Origin: Enterococcus larvae
Lineage (GTDB): Bacteria; Bacillota; Bacilli; Lactobacillales; Enterococcaceae
Reading direction: 5' to 3'
Assembly (NCBI RefSeq): GCF_017830045.1
Contig: NZ_JAEDXU010000002.1
Location: 469,109 to 533,108, forward strand
Length of the DNA stretch: 64,000 nt
Of the stretch, positions 38,941-47,403 are shown piece by piece (position 1 is the stretch's first letter; the number at the start of each line of letters is the position of its first letter). The notes under the pieces are model-generated. The model was not told the DNA's origin, searched no databases, and saw only the letters and a list, made by a program, of their open reading frames with translations. A program made the position numbers and the translations under genes.

Positions 38941-40137
38941 TTATCTATCAGTTTCAATCATCTGATATTCGTCAACTAATTTCTGCCGCTTCTCATCTGC
39001 GCTGATATTCAAAACAAAACCGATTGCGACTGAAATGATCAGCAGGCTGTTCCCGCCATGACTAAGAAATGGGAATGTGATCCCTGTTAACGGAATGACT
39101 CCTGTAATACCACCTAGATTGATAAACACTTGGATCAGCAGCATTGCACCTATTCCGATACAAAGCAAAGAATTGAACGGTTTTCTTGAACGAACTCCGA
39201 CTAAAATGATTCGTGCAATCAAAAAGAACAGAACAGCAAGAATGAGCAATGAAACAATCAGTCCCAGCTCCTCTACTGTGATTGCAAAAATGAAATCGGA
39301 ATGGGCTTCGGGAAGAAATCCCTTTTTCTGGATGCTATTTCCCAAGCCTCTGCCGAACCAGCCGCCGTTGCTTATTGCATAGTAAGAATTCACTAATTGG
39401 TGCCCTGTGTCTCTTTCATCGATGAAAGGATTCAAAAACACCTCAAAACGTTGATATACATATTGATATTTCGTCGGAATAAAGCTTCCTTTGGTCAACA
39501 GCAGAGCTTCGATAAAGCCGATACTTCCCAAAATTCCCAGCCCGCCGAATAGATACGTATACATATAATTAATACCACTTGAAAGCAGCATAACAATTGC
39601 AATCAATGTCAGGACTGCCGCATTTCCCAAATCGGGTTGGATAATAACAAGGAAAATCAAAAAGCCAACCAGCAGCATCGGCCGCAGTACAGCCTTTTTG
39701 AATTCTCTATCAATATACTTCTGTCTTCTGGCTAAAATGTACGCTAGATACCATATAACCATTATTTTCAAGTATTCAGCCGGCTGCATTGAAAAGCCGC
39801 CGATTCTGATCCAGCCCTGAGCCCCATTGATCGTAACCCCAAGGTTGGTAAATCGAACCGCCAGCAGCAAAGCTGAAATAACTGCTATAGCCAGCATAAT
39901 AAAGCCCTTATTTTGATAAACGGTTGTTTTCATCTTATAGATAAAAAACATTGCCACCAGACTCAACGCCCAGAACTGCAGTTGATTAATAACCATACCG
40001 GCAGCTGGCAAGCCCTTACTCATCTGATTCGCTGAAGTAGAGCTGTAAACCATGATCAGTCCCACACAGCTTAGAATCATATAAGGAATCAAAATACTAT
40101 AGTCAAGCAAATGCCTCTTTTTTACTTTCTTTGGCAA
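38941..40137 (-). CDS. ftsW: FtsW, septal peptidoglycan glycosyltransferase
   Basis: The 398-aa SEDS protein has about ten membrane helices. SEDS signatures include NLGGITGVIPLTGITFPFLS near the C-terminus and QPDLGNAAVL in the middle. It polymerises lipid II at the division septum with a class B PBP. FtsW rather than RodA is favoured by the ylaN-ftsW-pyc neighbourhood. The start is TTG, 8 bp after AAGGAGG, 3 bp after ylaN. Confidence 0.92.
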   Translation of the reverse strand: MPKKVKKRHLLDYSILIPYMILSCVGLIMVYSSTSANQMSKGLPAAGMVINQLQFWALSLVAMFFIYKMKTTVYQNKGFIMLAIAVISALLLAVRFTNLGVTINGAQGWIRIGGFSMQPAEYLKIMVIWYLAYILARRQKYIDREFKKAVLRPMLLVGFLIFLVIIQPDLGNAAVLTLIAIVMLLSSGINYMYTYLFGGLGILGSIGFIEALLLTKGSFIPTKYQYVYQRFEVFLNPFIDERDTGHQLVNSYYAISNGGWFGRGLGNSIQKKGFLPEAHSDFIFAITVEELGLIVSLLILAVLFFLIARIILVGVRSRKPFNSLLCIGIGAMLLIQVFINLGGITGVIPLTGITFPFLSHGGNSLLIISVAIGFVLNISADEKRQKLVDEYQMIETDR

Positions 40138-40140
40138 AGC

Positions 40141-40449
40141 TTAAACCTCCTTGCCGCTCTCTTTTTTATCTTGTGTTTCTTCGTATACTTCAGTATATAA
40201 ACGATTGAGTTCCTTTTCCAGATCACTCAGTAATTGATGACCTTCCTTAGAGCTCAAGATCCCCAGACGAATTGCATAAGTCATTTGTCTTGAAAAACCA
40301 TACATTTGTGTATCTACAACTTCCTCAAAAGCTTTACATTGAGAGATACAGAGACTGTTCTTTTGATTACGGATCAACATTTTGATTCTATCCGCATCCT
40401 CTTTCAGCAGTTCTAATGCAAATTCTTTAGAAATAGGTTCCATCTGCAT
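40141..40449 (-). CDS. ylaN: YlaN family protein (DUF1507)
   Basis: The 102-aa helical protein matches YlaN, located before ftsW in Bacillus and Staphylococcus. In B. subtilis and S. aureus, YlaN has been linked to iron homeostasis and binds Fur. TAGGAGG precedes the first ATG (40449). Just upstream is an extended -10 (TGCTATAAT) on the minus strand, so this is probably the first gene of the ylaN-ftsW-pyc group. Confidence 0.88.
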   Translation of the reverse strand: MQMEPISKEFALELLKEDADRIKMLIRNQKNSLCISQCKAFEEVVDTQMYGFSRQMTYAIRLGILSSKEGHQLLSDLEKELNRLYTEVYEETQDKKESGKEV

Positions 40450-40764
40450 TCAACCTCCTATCTTAATTAGACAATTATAGCATATTTTTTACCCTTATTA
40501 ATAGAAATTTTCTGAAAATCAAAAGACTAAATCAATTTTTAATTTTCATAAACTGTCGGCCGTCTGAGGAACGTGAAACAAATGTTATTTTACACGCCTC
40601 GATTGAGAAGCTGAATCAACACTGTTTTCATAGATCCTTGATACGAGCGCACTCCACGAGCTCTTCATTTCCTCCTTAGGACAAGGCAGCCATTTTTTTA
40701 CGTAATGAAAACTTTAACAGAATATATATTATCAAAAAAGAAAAGAATCTGCATGTATCTTCCA
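40450..40764. other. Gap between recQ and ylaN
   Basis: The ylaN promoter lies at the left end. In the middle, on the minus strand, a 27-codon ORF (40585-40668) starts 2 bp after AAGGAGG, too close for good initiation. The same frame stays open for 12 more codons beyond its stop, so it looks like the remnant of a longer small gene. No terminator-like hairpin for recQ is clear. Confidence 0.4.
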
Positions 40765-42528
40765 TTAAGCGGACTGATGATTTTTGATCGCCGCCAAAAA
40801 TGTTTCTCCATACTTGTCCAGCTTGTTCTGTCCAACACCTTTGACCTGTAAAAGTTCAATCGGATTTTTGGGCATTTTCTCACAAAATTCTTTCAAGGTG
40901 CTATCAGAGAATATCAAGTACGGTGGAACATTTTCATCCTGTGCCAAATCCATTCGTAATGCTCTCAGTGTTTCAAACAGCTGATCATCAACTGCCAGTT
41001 TTCTGATTTTTTGATCTTCTTTTCTATAAACTTGCTGTTTTCCAAGAAGAACCTCCACACCGGAACTTGAAACCGACAGTAAAGGAAATTGTCCATCAGA
41101 CGGGGATAAATGGCGTTCAGCTGTCAAATAGTCGATCAGTTGACTAACTTCCTTTTGTGTACGATCTTTCATTAGCCCATAGGTAGGCAAGCGATCAAAT
41201 TTCCATTGATCGATTTTCTGATCCTTCGAAGCGGTCAACACCTTGGCAACCAGCCCTTTTCCAAAGCGTTCCCCCATTCGTTTAACACAGGAAAGCACCT
41301 TTTGAGCATCTACCGTGATGTCCACCAGCTCTCTATCATCAAGACAATTCGAGCATTGACCGCACTCTGTTCCTTCTTCTCCAAAATAGCGCAGGATAAA
41401 TTTTTGCAGACAGACCTGAGCGTTCGCATACTGGGACATTTCCCGCAATTTCATATATTCCTTTTGCTTATACTCAATCGGAGAATCTGACTGATCAATA
41501 AAATATTGTTGTACTTGTAAATCCTGAGGGGCATAAAACAAGACAGCATCACTAGGTAAGCCATCCCTTCCCGCTCGACCAGCCTCCTGGTAATAAGATT
41601 CGATGTTGCCGGGAATTTGCGCATGGATAACAAAGCGAACATTACTCTTATTGATGCCCATTCCGAATGCGTTGGTTGCAACCATCACTTGTATTTCATC
41701 AAATAGGAACTGCTCTTGATTTTGGCTTCGTGCAGCTTCGTTCATACCGCCATGATACATGCCCACTGAATGATTTTTACTTTTCAACAAGTGGTAGATT
41801 CGCTCCACTTCTTTTCTGGTACTAGCGTATATGATCCCGGATTGGCTGCTGTTCATTTTTAAATATTCTAATAGAAACACGTCTTTATTTTGATCCTTGA
41901 TTACTTGAAAAGATAGATTTTCTCTCGCAAACCCAGTTTTTATTTGATTTTTTTCCGGAATATCCAGCTGAGCAATGATATCATCTGCTACCTGCGGCGT
42001 TGCCGTCGCTGTCAGCGCAATGATTGCAGGTGTTTGCTGAAACTTGCGAATGACTTCTGCCATTTTTAGATAGCTTGGACGAAAGTCGTGCCCCCATTGA
42101 GAGATACAGTGTGCTTCATCTACTGCTAATAAATCAATATCTATATGCATCAAAAGCTGCTGAAATTCAAAAGACTCCAGTCTTTCCGGTGCAACATAAA
42201 GCAGCTTGATTTTCTTATCTACTGCCAATTGTATTCGCTGATTGATTTCCTGTGGAGAGAGTGTGCTGTTGATAAACGTAGCAGGTATCCCCATCAAACT
42301 CAGCGCATCTACTTGATCCTTCATTAAAGAAATCAGAGGAGAAACGACAATTGTTAAATTATCCATTAGTAATGCCGGCAGCTGATAGCAGATTGATTTC
42401 CCGCCACCTGTAGGCATGATTCCCAATACATTTTCTTGGTTCAAAACGTGATCAATGATTTCCTTTTGTCCTGTTCTGAACTCTTCATAACCAAATACTT
42501 CCTTTAAGACCTTTTGACTGTCGACCAT
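40765..42528 (-). CDS. recQ: RecQ-family DNA helicase
   Basis: The 587-aa ATP-dependent 3'-5' helicase works in recombination and fork repair. Walker A MPTGGGKSICYQLP (about 38-50), DEAHCISQWGHDFRPSY, the motif VI region YQEAGRAGRDG, four zinc-binding Cys (C374, then ECGQCSNC), a winged-helix RQC part and a C-terminal HRDC domain (LPKNPIEL-like helix then VKGVGQNKLDKYG) give the full RecQ layout. It is a single gene on the minus strand. Confidence 0.93.
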   Translation of the reverse strand: MVDSQKVLKEVFGYEEFRTGQKEIIDHVLNQENVLGIMPTGGGKSICYQLPALLMDNLTIVVSPLISLMKDQVDALSLMGIPATFINSTLSPQEINQRIQLAVDKKIKLLYVAPERLESFEFQQLLMHIDIDLLAVDEAHCISQWGHDFRPSYLKMAEVIRKFQQTPAIIALTATATPQVADDIIAQLDIPEKNQIKTGFARENLSFQVIKDQNKDVFLLEYLKMNSSQSGIIYASTRKEVERIYHLLKSKNHSVGMYHGGMNEAARSQNQEQFLFDEIQVMVATNAFGMGINKSNVRFVIHAQIPGNIESYYQEAGRAGRDGLPSDAVLFYAPQDLQVQQYFIDQSDSPIEYKQKEYMKLREMSQYANAQVCLQKFILRYFGEEGTECGQCSNCLDDRELVDITVDAQKVLSCVKRMGERFGKGLVAKVLTASKDQKIDQWKFDRLPTYGLMKDRTQKEVSQLIDYLTAERHLSPSDGQFPLLSVSSSGVEVLLGKQQVYRKEDQKIRKLAVDDQLFETLRALRMDLAQDENVPPYLIFSDSTLKEFCEKMPKNPIELLQVKGVGQNKLDKYGETFLAAIKNHQSA

Positions 42529-42629
42529 GAATTACTGTCTCCTATCTTTTTCACTGTTAGCCATTTTAACACGAGAAGAACTTTTCATTCAAGGGAACAC
42601 CGTAAACAGAAACCTTATCTATAATAAAA

Positions 42630-42681
42630 AGCAATGATTTGATAAGTTGCCCATTCCTGAACTACTTTTCAAATCATTGCT
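42630..42681 (-). terminator. Terminator of the Trp-type ABC importer operon
   Basis: AGCAATGATTTGA and TCAAATCATTGCT pair over a 26-nt loop. On the minus strand a TTTTTATTAT tail follows, about 100 bp after the ATPase stop. Confidence 0.7.
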
Positions 42682-42777
42682 CTGTTCAAATAAATTATTG
42701 CCCTTGGCTGTCAACTTCTCATACTTCTAGTATTCGCATAACATACTCAAATCTACTTTATTTTTAAACTAAAATAA

Positions 42778-43557
42778 TTATTCTACAGCCAGCTCTTCCC
42801 CATCTTCAAAAAACAACAGCAAATCCTGCAAGGTAAGAGAAGATTTTTCTTCCTTCGTCAAATCCTTAACAATTCGGCCTTTTTGTAGAACAATCAGGCG
42901 ATTGCCATATTTCAATGCATCCTCCATACGATGAGTGATCATTAGGCAAGTCAGCTGACCATCAGCGATTCGCTGATCCGTGAGCTTCATCAATTGCTTG
43001 GATGTTTTCGGGTCTAAGGCTGCTGTATGTTCATCTAAAAGAAGTAAACGAGGCTTCGTTAGTGTTGCCATCAGCAGGCTCAAGGCTTGGCGCTGACCAC
43101 CGGAAAGATGACCTGTCGGCGTGTCTAGATGCTCTTCAAGTCCGTTCCCCACTTCGCTGCAGATTTCTTCAAATAGTGCTCTTTGCTCATTTAGTTTTCT
43201 AGGCTTAAGCGTTCGCTTCTGTCCTCGATATAAAGCCAGAAGCAAATTTTCAGCAACAGTCATTCTTGGGGCAGTTCCCTGTTTCGGGTCCTGAAAAACG
43301 CGAGAAAAATAATGTGCCCGCTTCTCTTCTGAAAATCCGGTAATATCTTTTCCATCAATTTCTATCTTGCCTTCTGTCAAGCCAAGAGTTCCTGATATAC
43401 TGTTGAACAGGGTACTTTTCCCAGCGCCGTTTCCGCCTAAAACTGTGATAAAATCACCTTCGCGAATTTCAAGAGACACATCATCTAAAATAACCTTTTT
43501 CTCATTCATTCCGTTGTCGATAACTTTTTTTGCGTGACTGATTTGCAGGATACTCAT
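42778..43557 (-). CDS. ABC importer ATPase (TrpZ-like)
   Basis: The 259-aa ATPase has Walker A GGNGAGKST, signature LSGGQRQAL and Walker B LLLLDEHTAALDPK (His where Pro is usual in DEPT). It begins right after the permease stop, with GGAGGGAAAATAA before the ATG. With the permease and binding protein it forms a TrpXYZ-type importer, predicted in other Lactobacillales to take up tryptophan or a precursor. Confidence 0.88.
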   Translation of the reverse strand: MSILQISHAKKVIDNGMNEKKVILDDVSLEIREGDFITVLGGNGAGKSTLFNSISGTLGLTEGKIEIDGKDITGFSEEKRAHYFSRVFQDPKQGTAPRMTVAENLLLALYRGQKRTLKPRKLNEQRALFEEICSEVGNGLEEHLDTPTGHLSGGQRQALSLLMATLTKPRLLLLDEHTAALDPKTSKQLMKLTDQRIADGQLTCLMITHRMEDALKYGNRLIVLQKGRIVKDLTKEEKSSLTLQDLLLFFEDGEELAVE

Positions 43558-44442
43558 TTATTTTCCCTCCTTCTCAGATAAGCCCTTGAGGTTCAATGCT
43601 TTTCTCAATTGCGGGATCATTAGACAAATCGCCAGAATAGCCGCTGAGAAGATTTTCAGATAAGTCGTATCGAAGCCGAGCTTGATTACTGCCAGAATCA
43701 ATAATTGATAAATGATACTACCGATCACGATCGCTACTAATCTTTCCGCAAAGGTCAGTTCTCCAAAAAGAACCTCGCCAATAATAATGGACGCTAAGCC
43801 AATAACGATAACACCGATTCCCTTATTTACATCTGCATACCCATCATTTTGTGCAATCAGTGCACCGGAGAGTGCAATGATTCCGTTTGAAAGAGTCAAC
43901 CCTAAAATCTTCATAGAATCTGTTTTGATGCCGATTGAGCGAGCCATGTCTTCATTATCCCCTGTCGCAATGTAGGCTTGTCCTAACACCGTATTGAAGA
44001 AGAAAAGAAGCAAACCAATGATCAACGCTAAAACAATGATTCCTAAAAAGATGATATCAAAATAGTTCGGTAGATTTAGTGCAGAAAAGACATCTTGTAT
44101 TTTCGGTTGGTTCAATAAAGAAAGATTGGGTGTCTGCATCACATAAAGAATTACTGAATTCAATCCAGACATTACCAATATACCAGATAAAATCACCGGT
44201 ATTTTCCCTTTAGTAAAAAGCAATCCAGTTACTAGTCCGGCACCCATCCCAGCTAAAACACCTAACAGTGTTGCCAGTACCGGTGACACACCATTCGTGA
44301 TCGCAGTCACACAAACCGCTCCGCCAAGAGGAAATGATCCCTCTGTTGTCATATCGGGAAAGTTCAAAATCCGATATGTCATAAATATTCCTAATCCTAA
44401 AATCGCCCACAGCATACCCTGACCTATTGCTGAAACAATCAT
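43558..44442 (-). CDS. ABC importer permease (TrpY-like)
   Basis: The 294-aa membrane protein has about eight hydrophobic segments and resembles the branched-chain-type permeases that accompany PF04392 binding proteins. MTYRILNFPDMTTEGSFPLG near the N-terminus is a recurrent motif of this group. The ATG at 44442 follows AGGAG by 8 bp; the longer ORF from 44460 reads through this site. It lies between the binding-protein and ATPase genes in one operon. Confidence 0.87.
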   Translation of the reverse strand: MIVSAIGQGMLWAILGLGIFMTYRILNFPDMTTEGSFPLGGAVCVTAITNGVSPVLATLLGVLAGMGAGLVTGLLFTKGKIPVILSGILVMSGLNSVILYVMQTPNLSLLNQPKIQDVFSALNLPNYFDIIFLGIIVLALIIGLLLFFFNTVLGQAYIATGDNEDMARSIGIKTDSMKILGLTLSNGIIALSGALIAQNDGYADVNKGIGVIVIGLASIIIGEVLFGELTFAERLVAIVIGSIIYQLLILAVIKLGFDTTYLKIFSAAILAICLMIPQLRKALNLKGLSEKEGK

Positions 44443-44545
44443 TTCATCCACTCCTGTCAATTTTCTCTCTATTTTGTTCTTATATTCGTATTGGTCTTCG
44501 GTCTACATAAAAGCCGCCAGTTTTAAAAGCTAACTTCCTGATGCT

Positions 44546-45538
44546 TTATTCCGTGCCAACAAGCTTTGCATCCTCTACCACGTTTTCCGGAATTGTCAGA
44601 CCTAGTTTTTTCGCCTGTGCCTCATTTATGATAACATCGCCAGTTTCAAAGGTGTAGATAGGTGTAGTTGCAGGATCTGATTTCCCAGCGAGGATATCAG
44701 CTGCCATTTTCCCTGTTTGAACTCCCAGCTCGTATTGATTGATACCAACGGTTGCCAAGCCGCCTTCTTCAACCATTGTGTCCACGGATGGGATGATTGG
44801 TGTTTTTGATTTATTTGCTTCGTTGACAACAGTCTGCATTGCATTGGCAATTGTATTATCTGTAGGAATATAGATGAAATCCACCTCACCAGACATCACT
44901 TGTACTGTTTGAGCAATCTCATTACTTGAAGGAACCACGTATGATTTAGCTGTAAGTCCCAAAGCCTTTGCAGCTTTCTCCGCTTCTGCTGCCTGATATT
45001 TTGAATTTTCCTCCGCAGAAGAATATAGAATACCTACCGATTTCGCATCCGGCAGAAGTTCGAGTGCTAAATCAAATTGCGCATCTACAGGGGACTTATC
45101 ACTAACTCCTGTAATATTTCTTCCCGGCTTTTCATTCGTCTCCACTAAACCAGCACTAACTGGATCTGTGATCGCTCCCAGAACAATTGGAATGTCACTG
45201 GTGCTGTTAGCCAGTGCTTGAGCTGCCGGAGTTGCAATCCCTATCAATACATCCGATTTTTTATCGATCAGCTGCTGACTCATTGTCGCTAACTTGCTTT
45301 GATCTGCCTGTCCGTTTTGAAAAGCGATCTTCAGGTTCTTACCGTCCTCATAACCACTTTCCTTCAGACCATCTTTGATTCCCCGATAAATCTCATCTAA
45401 AGCAGGATGGCTGACAAACTGAAGGACCCCAACAGTTGGTACATCTTCTTTCTTTTCTTCATTCTTTTCAGTAAAAAAAGAAACGATTAAAAATAACACG
45501 AGAACACTGATTACTGCCAATAATTTTTTCGACTTCAT
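44546..45538 (-). CDS. ABC importer substrate-binding protein (TrpX-like)
   Basis: The 330-aa protein is anchored by an N-terminal helix (about 5-21) and lacks a lipobox Cys. The rest is a two-lobed PF04392-type binding domain beginning PTVGVLQFVSHPALDEIYRG. Related proteins in streptococci (TrpX) are assigned to tryptophan uptake from regulatory evidence. Here the upstream leader has a small peptide with two Trp codons and attenuator hairpins, which independently points to tryptophan. AGGAGGAAAAAGT precedes the ATG. Confidence 0.9.
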   Translation of the reverse strand: MKSKKLLAVISVLVLFLIVSFFTEKNEEKKEDVPTVGVLQFVSHPALDEIYRGIKDGLKESGYEDGKNLKIAFQNGQADQSKLATMSQQLIDKKSDVLIGIATPAAQALANSTSDIPIVLGAITDPVSAGLVETNEKPGRNITGVSDKSPVDAQFDLALELLPDAKSVGILYSSAEENSKYQAAEAEKAAKALGLTAKSYVVPSSNEIAQTVQVMSGEVDFIYIPTDNTIANAMQTVVNEANKSKTPIIPSVDTMVEEGGLATVGINQYELGVQTGKMAADILAGKSDPATTPIYTFETGDVIINEAQAKKLGLTIPENVVEDAKLVGTE

Positions 45539-45602
45539 ACTTTTTCCTCCTAATCACTCAAGCTTTCATTTTTTAAAACTAATAAGCTTATTTTCCATAC
45601 AA

Positions 45603-45640
45603 AAAGAGCAGTGACGAACTCCATAAGAGTGGTCACTGCC
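45603..45640 (-). terminator. Second terminator hairpin in the importer leader
   Basis: On the minus strand GCAGTGAC...GTCACTGC with an inner CTC/GAG pair is followed by TCTTTTTG. It lies downstream of the main attenuator hairpin and before the trpX-like gene. Confidence 0.6.
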
Positions 45641-45649
45641 CGTACACAA

Positions 45650-45679
45650 AAACCACATAGATAGTCATCTATGTGGTTT
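45650..45679 (-). terminator. Attenuator terminator hairpin
   Basis: Perfect 13-nt arms AAACCACATAGAT / ATCTATGTGGTTT over a 4-nt loop, then TTTTTGTG on the minus strand. CATAGAT in the first arm can instead pair with ATCTATG of the upstream segment 45705-45724. Confidence 0.85.
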
Positions 45680-45704
45680 GATATCAGTCAATCAAAAGAA
45701 CCAG

Positions 45705-45776
45705 CATAGATACAAATTTTAGAATCCGTCATTTGTCTTCTAAAGTTGTATCTATGAAGAATCATACATACAACTT
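45705..45776 (-). promoter_or_regulatory. Alternative RNA hairpin region of the attenuator
   Basis: Three segments in transcript order: S1 45761-45776 (AAGTTGTATGTATGAT), S2 45738-45756 (CATAGATACAACTTTAGAA), S3 45705-45724 (TTCTAAAATTTGTATCTATG). S1 pairs with S2. S2 also pairs with S3 (11 + 7 bp). S3 can pair with the first arm of the terminator. The leader-peptide stop codon adjoins S1. Confidence 0.75.
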
Positions 45777-45828
45777 ATCTACGCCAGTTTTGCCATGTTT
45801 GGTTTTTTTGGTTAGATAATTGTCTCAT
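45775..45828 (-). CDS. Trp-codon leader peptide (17 aa)
   Basis: A 17-codon ORF reads MRQLSNQKNQTWQNWRR, with two Trp codons (TGG at 45793-45795 and 45784-45786) close to its stop. AGGAGGA at 45835-45841 is ideally spaced from the ATG. It lies between a strong promoter and alternative hairpins that end in an intrinsic terminator, upstream of a TrpXYZ-type importer. This is the classic arrangement of ribosome-mediated attenuation. It is too short to be a conventional protein gene. Confidence 0.8.
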   Translation of the reverse strand: MRQLSNQKNQTWQNWRR

Positions 45829-45859
45829 GTCGATTCCTCCTGTTATTTTCGTTAAAAGT

Positions 45860-45889
45860 AGTCTACACCGAAACATTCTATTCTGTCAA
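45860..45889 (-). promoter_or_regulatory. Promoter of the importer operon
   Basis: On the minus strand TTGACA (45884-45889), an 18-bp spacer and TAGACT (45860-45865). The leader peptide starts about 30 bp downstream. Confidence 0.7.
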
Positions 45890-46029
45890 GAATTAATTTG
45901 AAGGCTCAATGATTTAATATGGCTACATTACTGGTATTTCGGACCACTGTAGACAGCAAACTCATTGTCTTCAAAGAAGTCCACTCGATTTATCATTCTC
46001 ATCAGCTTATGGAAAATCCGCTAAAGAAG

Positions 46030-46608
46030 TTACTTTCTAACAGGTGTCTTCAATCGCTTCCGATAGCTCCAACTGTTTTTATGCTCCTTGTATGGATAGA
46101 ATTTCAAGCTGGTAAACATCTTTTGAGATGCTTTGTTCCAATTGAATATCTCACTAACAACAAGTGTGTCCCATCCATTTTTCTTTGCTCGATAGATAAA
46201 ATATTTTGTCACGATCCGACCAATATGACGATTACGGTGCTCTTGATCAATAACAATCGCATAATCATTTTTTGCGAGCCAAACATCTCCGATTGTTTTA
46301 TAGCCATTTCCATCCAGATACTCTATATAAAATAATTCTCCATTTTTATTCTGCCAATCGTACATCTGCACGATTTTATCACGATCGTAAACGATCGATT
46401 TCCCAACAATATTTTTCATACTTTCTTTATCCTGATACCAGGCTAAGGACTCTTCTCTCATACAGTCATATGATGCCAGTCGTATTCGTTCATTTAAATA
46501 AATCCGTTTCTTTCCCGACCACTTGAAAGAGGGCTCCTGCTTTCCTGCCGGAACCCTCTTTCTATTGAACAAGTCTGCTGCCATCTTCTTCCAATCAGTA
46601 ACGATCAC
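46030..46608 (-). CDS. GNAT family N-acetyltransferase
   Basis: The 192-aa protein contains the acetyl-CoA-binding motif A (VIDQEHRNRHIGRIVTKYFI, with the R/Q-x-x-G-x-G/A-like turn) and motif B (NWNKASQKMFTSLKF). Substrate unknown. The start is GTG, 5 bp after AGGGG. It overlaps the small membrane peptide gene 46595-46702, so the two are probably translated together. Confidence 0.82.
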   Translation of the reverse strand: MIVTDWKKMAADLFNRKRVPAGKQEPSFKWSGKKRIYLNERIRLASYDCMREESLAWYQDKESMKNIVGKSIVYDRDKIVQMYDWQNKNGELFYIEYLDGNGYKTIGDVWLAKNDYAIVIDQEHRNRHIGRIVTKYFIYRAKKNGWDTLVVSEIFNWNKASQKMFTSLKFYPYKEHKNSWSYRKRLKTPVRK

Positions 46609-46702
46609 GTGAACCCCTTCTTACATATACAGGTACAGGTTTTCTGCGTGTGTTCATCAGTAAATAGAAGATACTTAAAGCGAATAAAATCATCATTCTC
46701 AT
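46595..46702 (-). CDS. 35-aa single-helix membrane peptide
   Basis: The ORF begins MRMMILFALSIFYLLMNTRR, one hydrophobic helix, and ends with a basic, Tyr/Arg-rich tail (VYVRRGSRDRY). AGAGGGG is 6 bp before the ATG. It overlaps the GNAT gene by 14 bp in another frame and starts 23 bp after the gene upstream, so it belongs to that operon. It resembles the 35-aa peptide at 56216 in size and design only. Function unknown. Confidence 0.55.
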   Translation of the reverse strand: MRMMILFALSIFYLLMNTRRKPVPVYVRRGSRDRY

Positions 46703-46725
46703 CTTAATCCCCTCTTTCTGTCAGC

Positions 46726-47403
46726 TTATTGAATCGTTTGCAGTTTTTCCTGATGAATCTGTTCTTCATTTTGAACAGTTTCAGTTGTTTCCTGTGGTGC
46801 TGCATCTTGTGTCTCTCCTGATGCTTGCTCCTGAGCTTGGTTTTGTTGTTCCTGTGTTGCAGGATCGACAGCAGCTAAAGGCAACTCATTCAACTTAGGA
46901 ATAAACGCAGTTTTGACATCCATGCTCTCATCAACAGTGAAACGATTTTTCTCTTTGCCGCTTTCAAAAAAGATAACTGTAATAGTTTCCTTTTTTACAT
47001 TATACTTCTTTTCCAAGTCTGCTGCATCATATACGATCGGATAAATCGTAATACTACGACTATAATCCTGCATTGCTTTCTCATCCTTGAACAAAGAAAT
47101 AAGCTGCTCGTAGGTTTTCCCGCTCGGAACAGTGAATAAAACAGTCGTAGCTTTACTTTCTTCAATTTCCTTATCGATCGTCTTTGTATCAGCAAATTTG
47201 ACTTTTTTACTTGAAAACTCCACATCCACCAAAGAATCAATCTGCGAGGAACGAATATTAGCCTGAGCACGTGGAATAATTAATATGAGGGCCAGTACAA
47301 CAACGACCACAGCTATCCCCAATCGAACAATCAACTGTTGCTGCTTACTCAACGAGCTAGTTACATTTTTTGATGTCTTATTTGTATTTGGCTTTTTTTC
47401 CAA
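46726..47403 (-). CDS. Membrane-anchored thioredoxin-like protein
   Basis: The 225-aa protein has one N-terminal helix (about 26-48) and an outer domain whose TTVLFTVPSGKTYEQLISLF and ETITVIFFESGKEKNRF strands suggest a thioredoxin-like fold without a CxxC. The C-terminal tail (from about 185) is Gln/Glu/Thr-rich and disordered. The start is TTG, preceded by GGGGAGAAAAAA. Function unknown. It heads a group with the 35-aa peptide and GNAT genes. Confidence 0.6.
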   Translation of the reverse strand: MEKKPNTNKTSKNVTSSLSKQQQLIVRLGIAVVVVVLALILIIPRAQANIRSSQIDSLVDVEFSSKKVKFADTKTIDKEIEESKATTVLFTVPSGKTYEQLISLFKDEKAMQDYSRSITIYPIVYDAADLEKKYNVKKETITVIFFESGKEKNRFTVDESMDVKTAFIPKLNELPLAAVDPATQEQQNQAQEQASGETQDAAPQETTETVQNEEQIHQEKLQTIQ

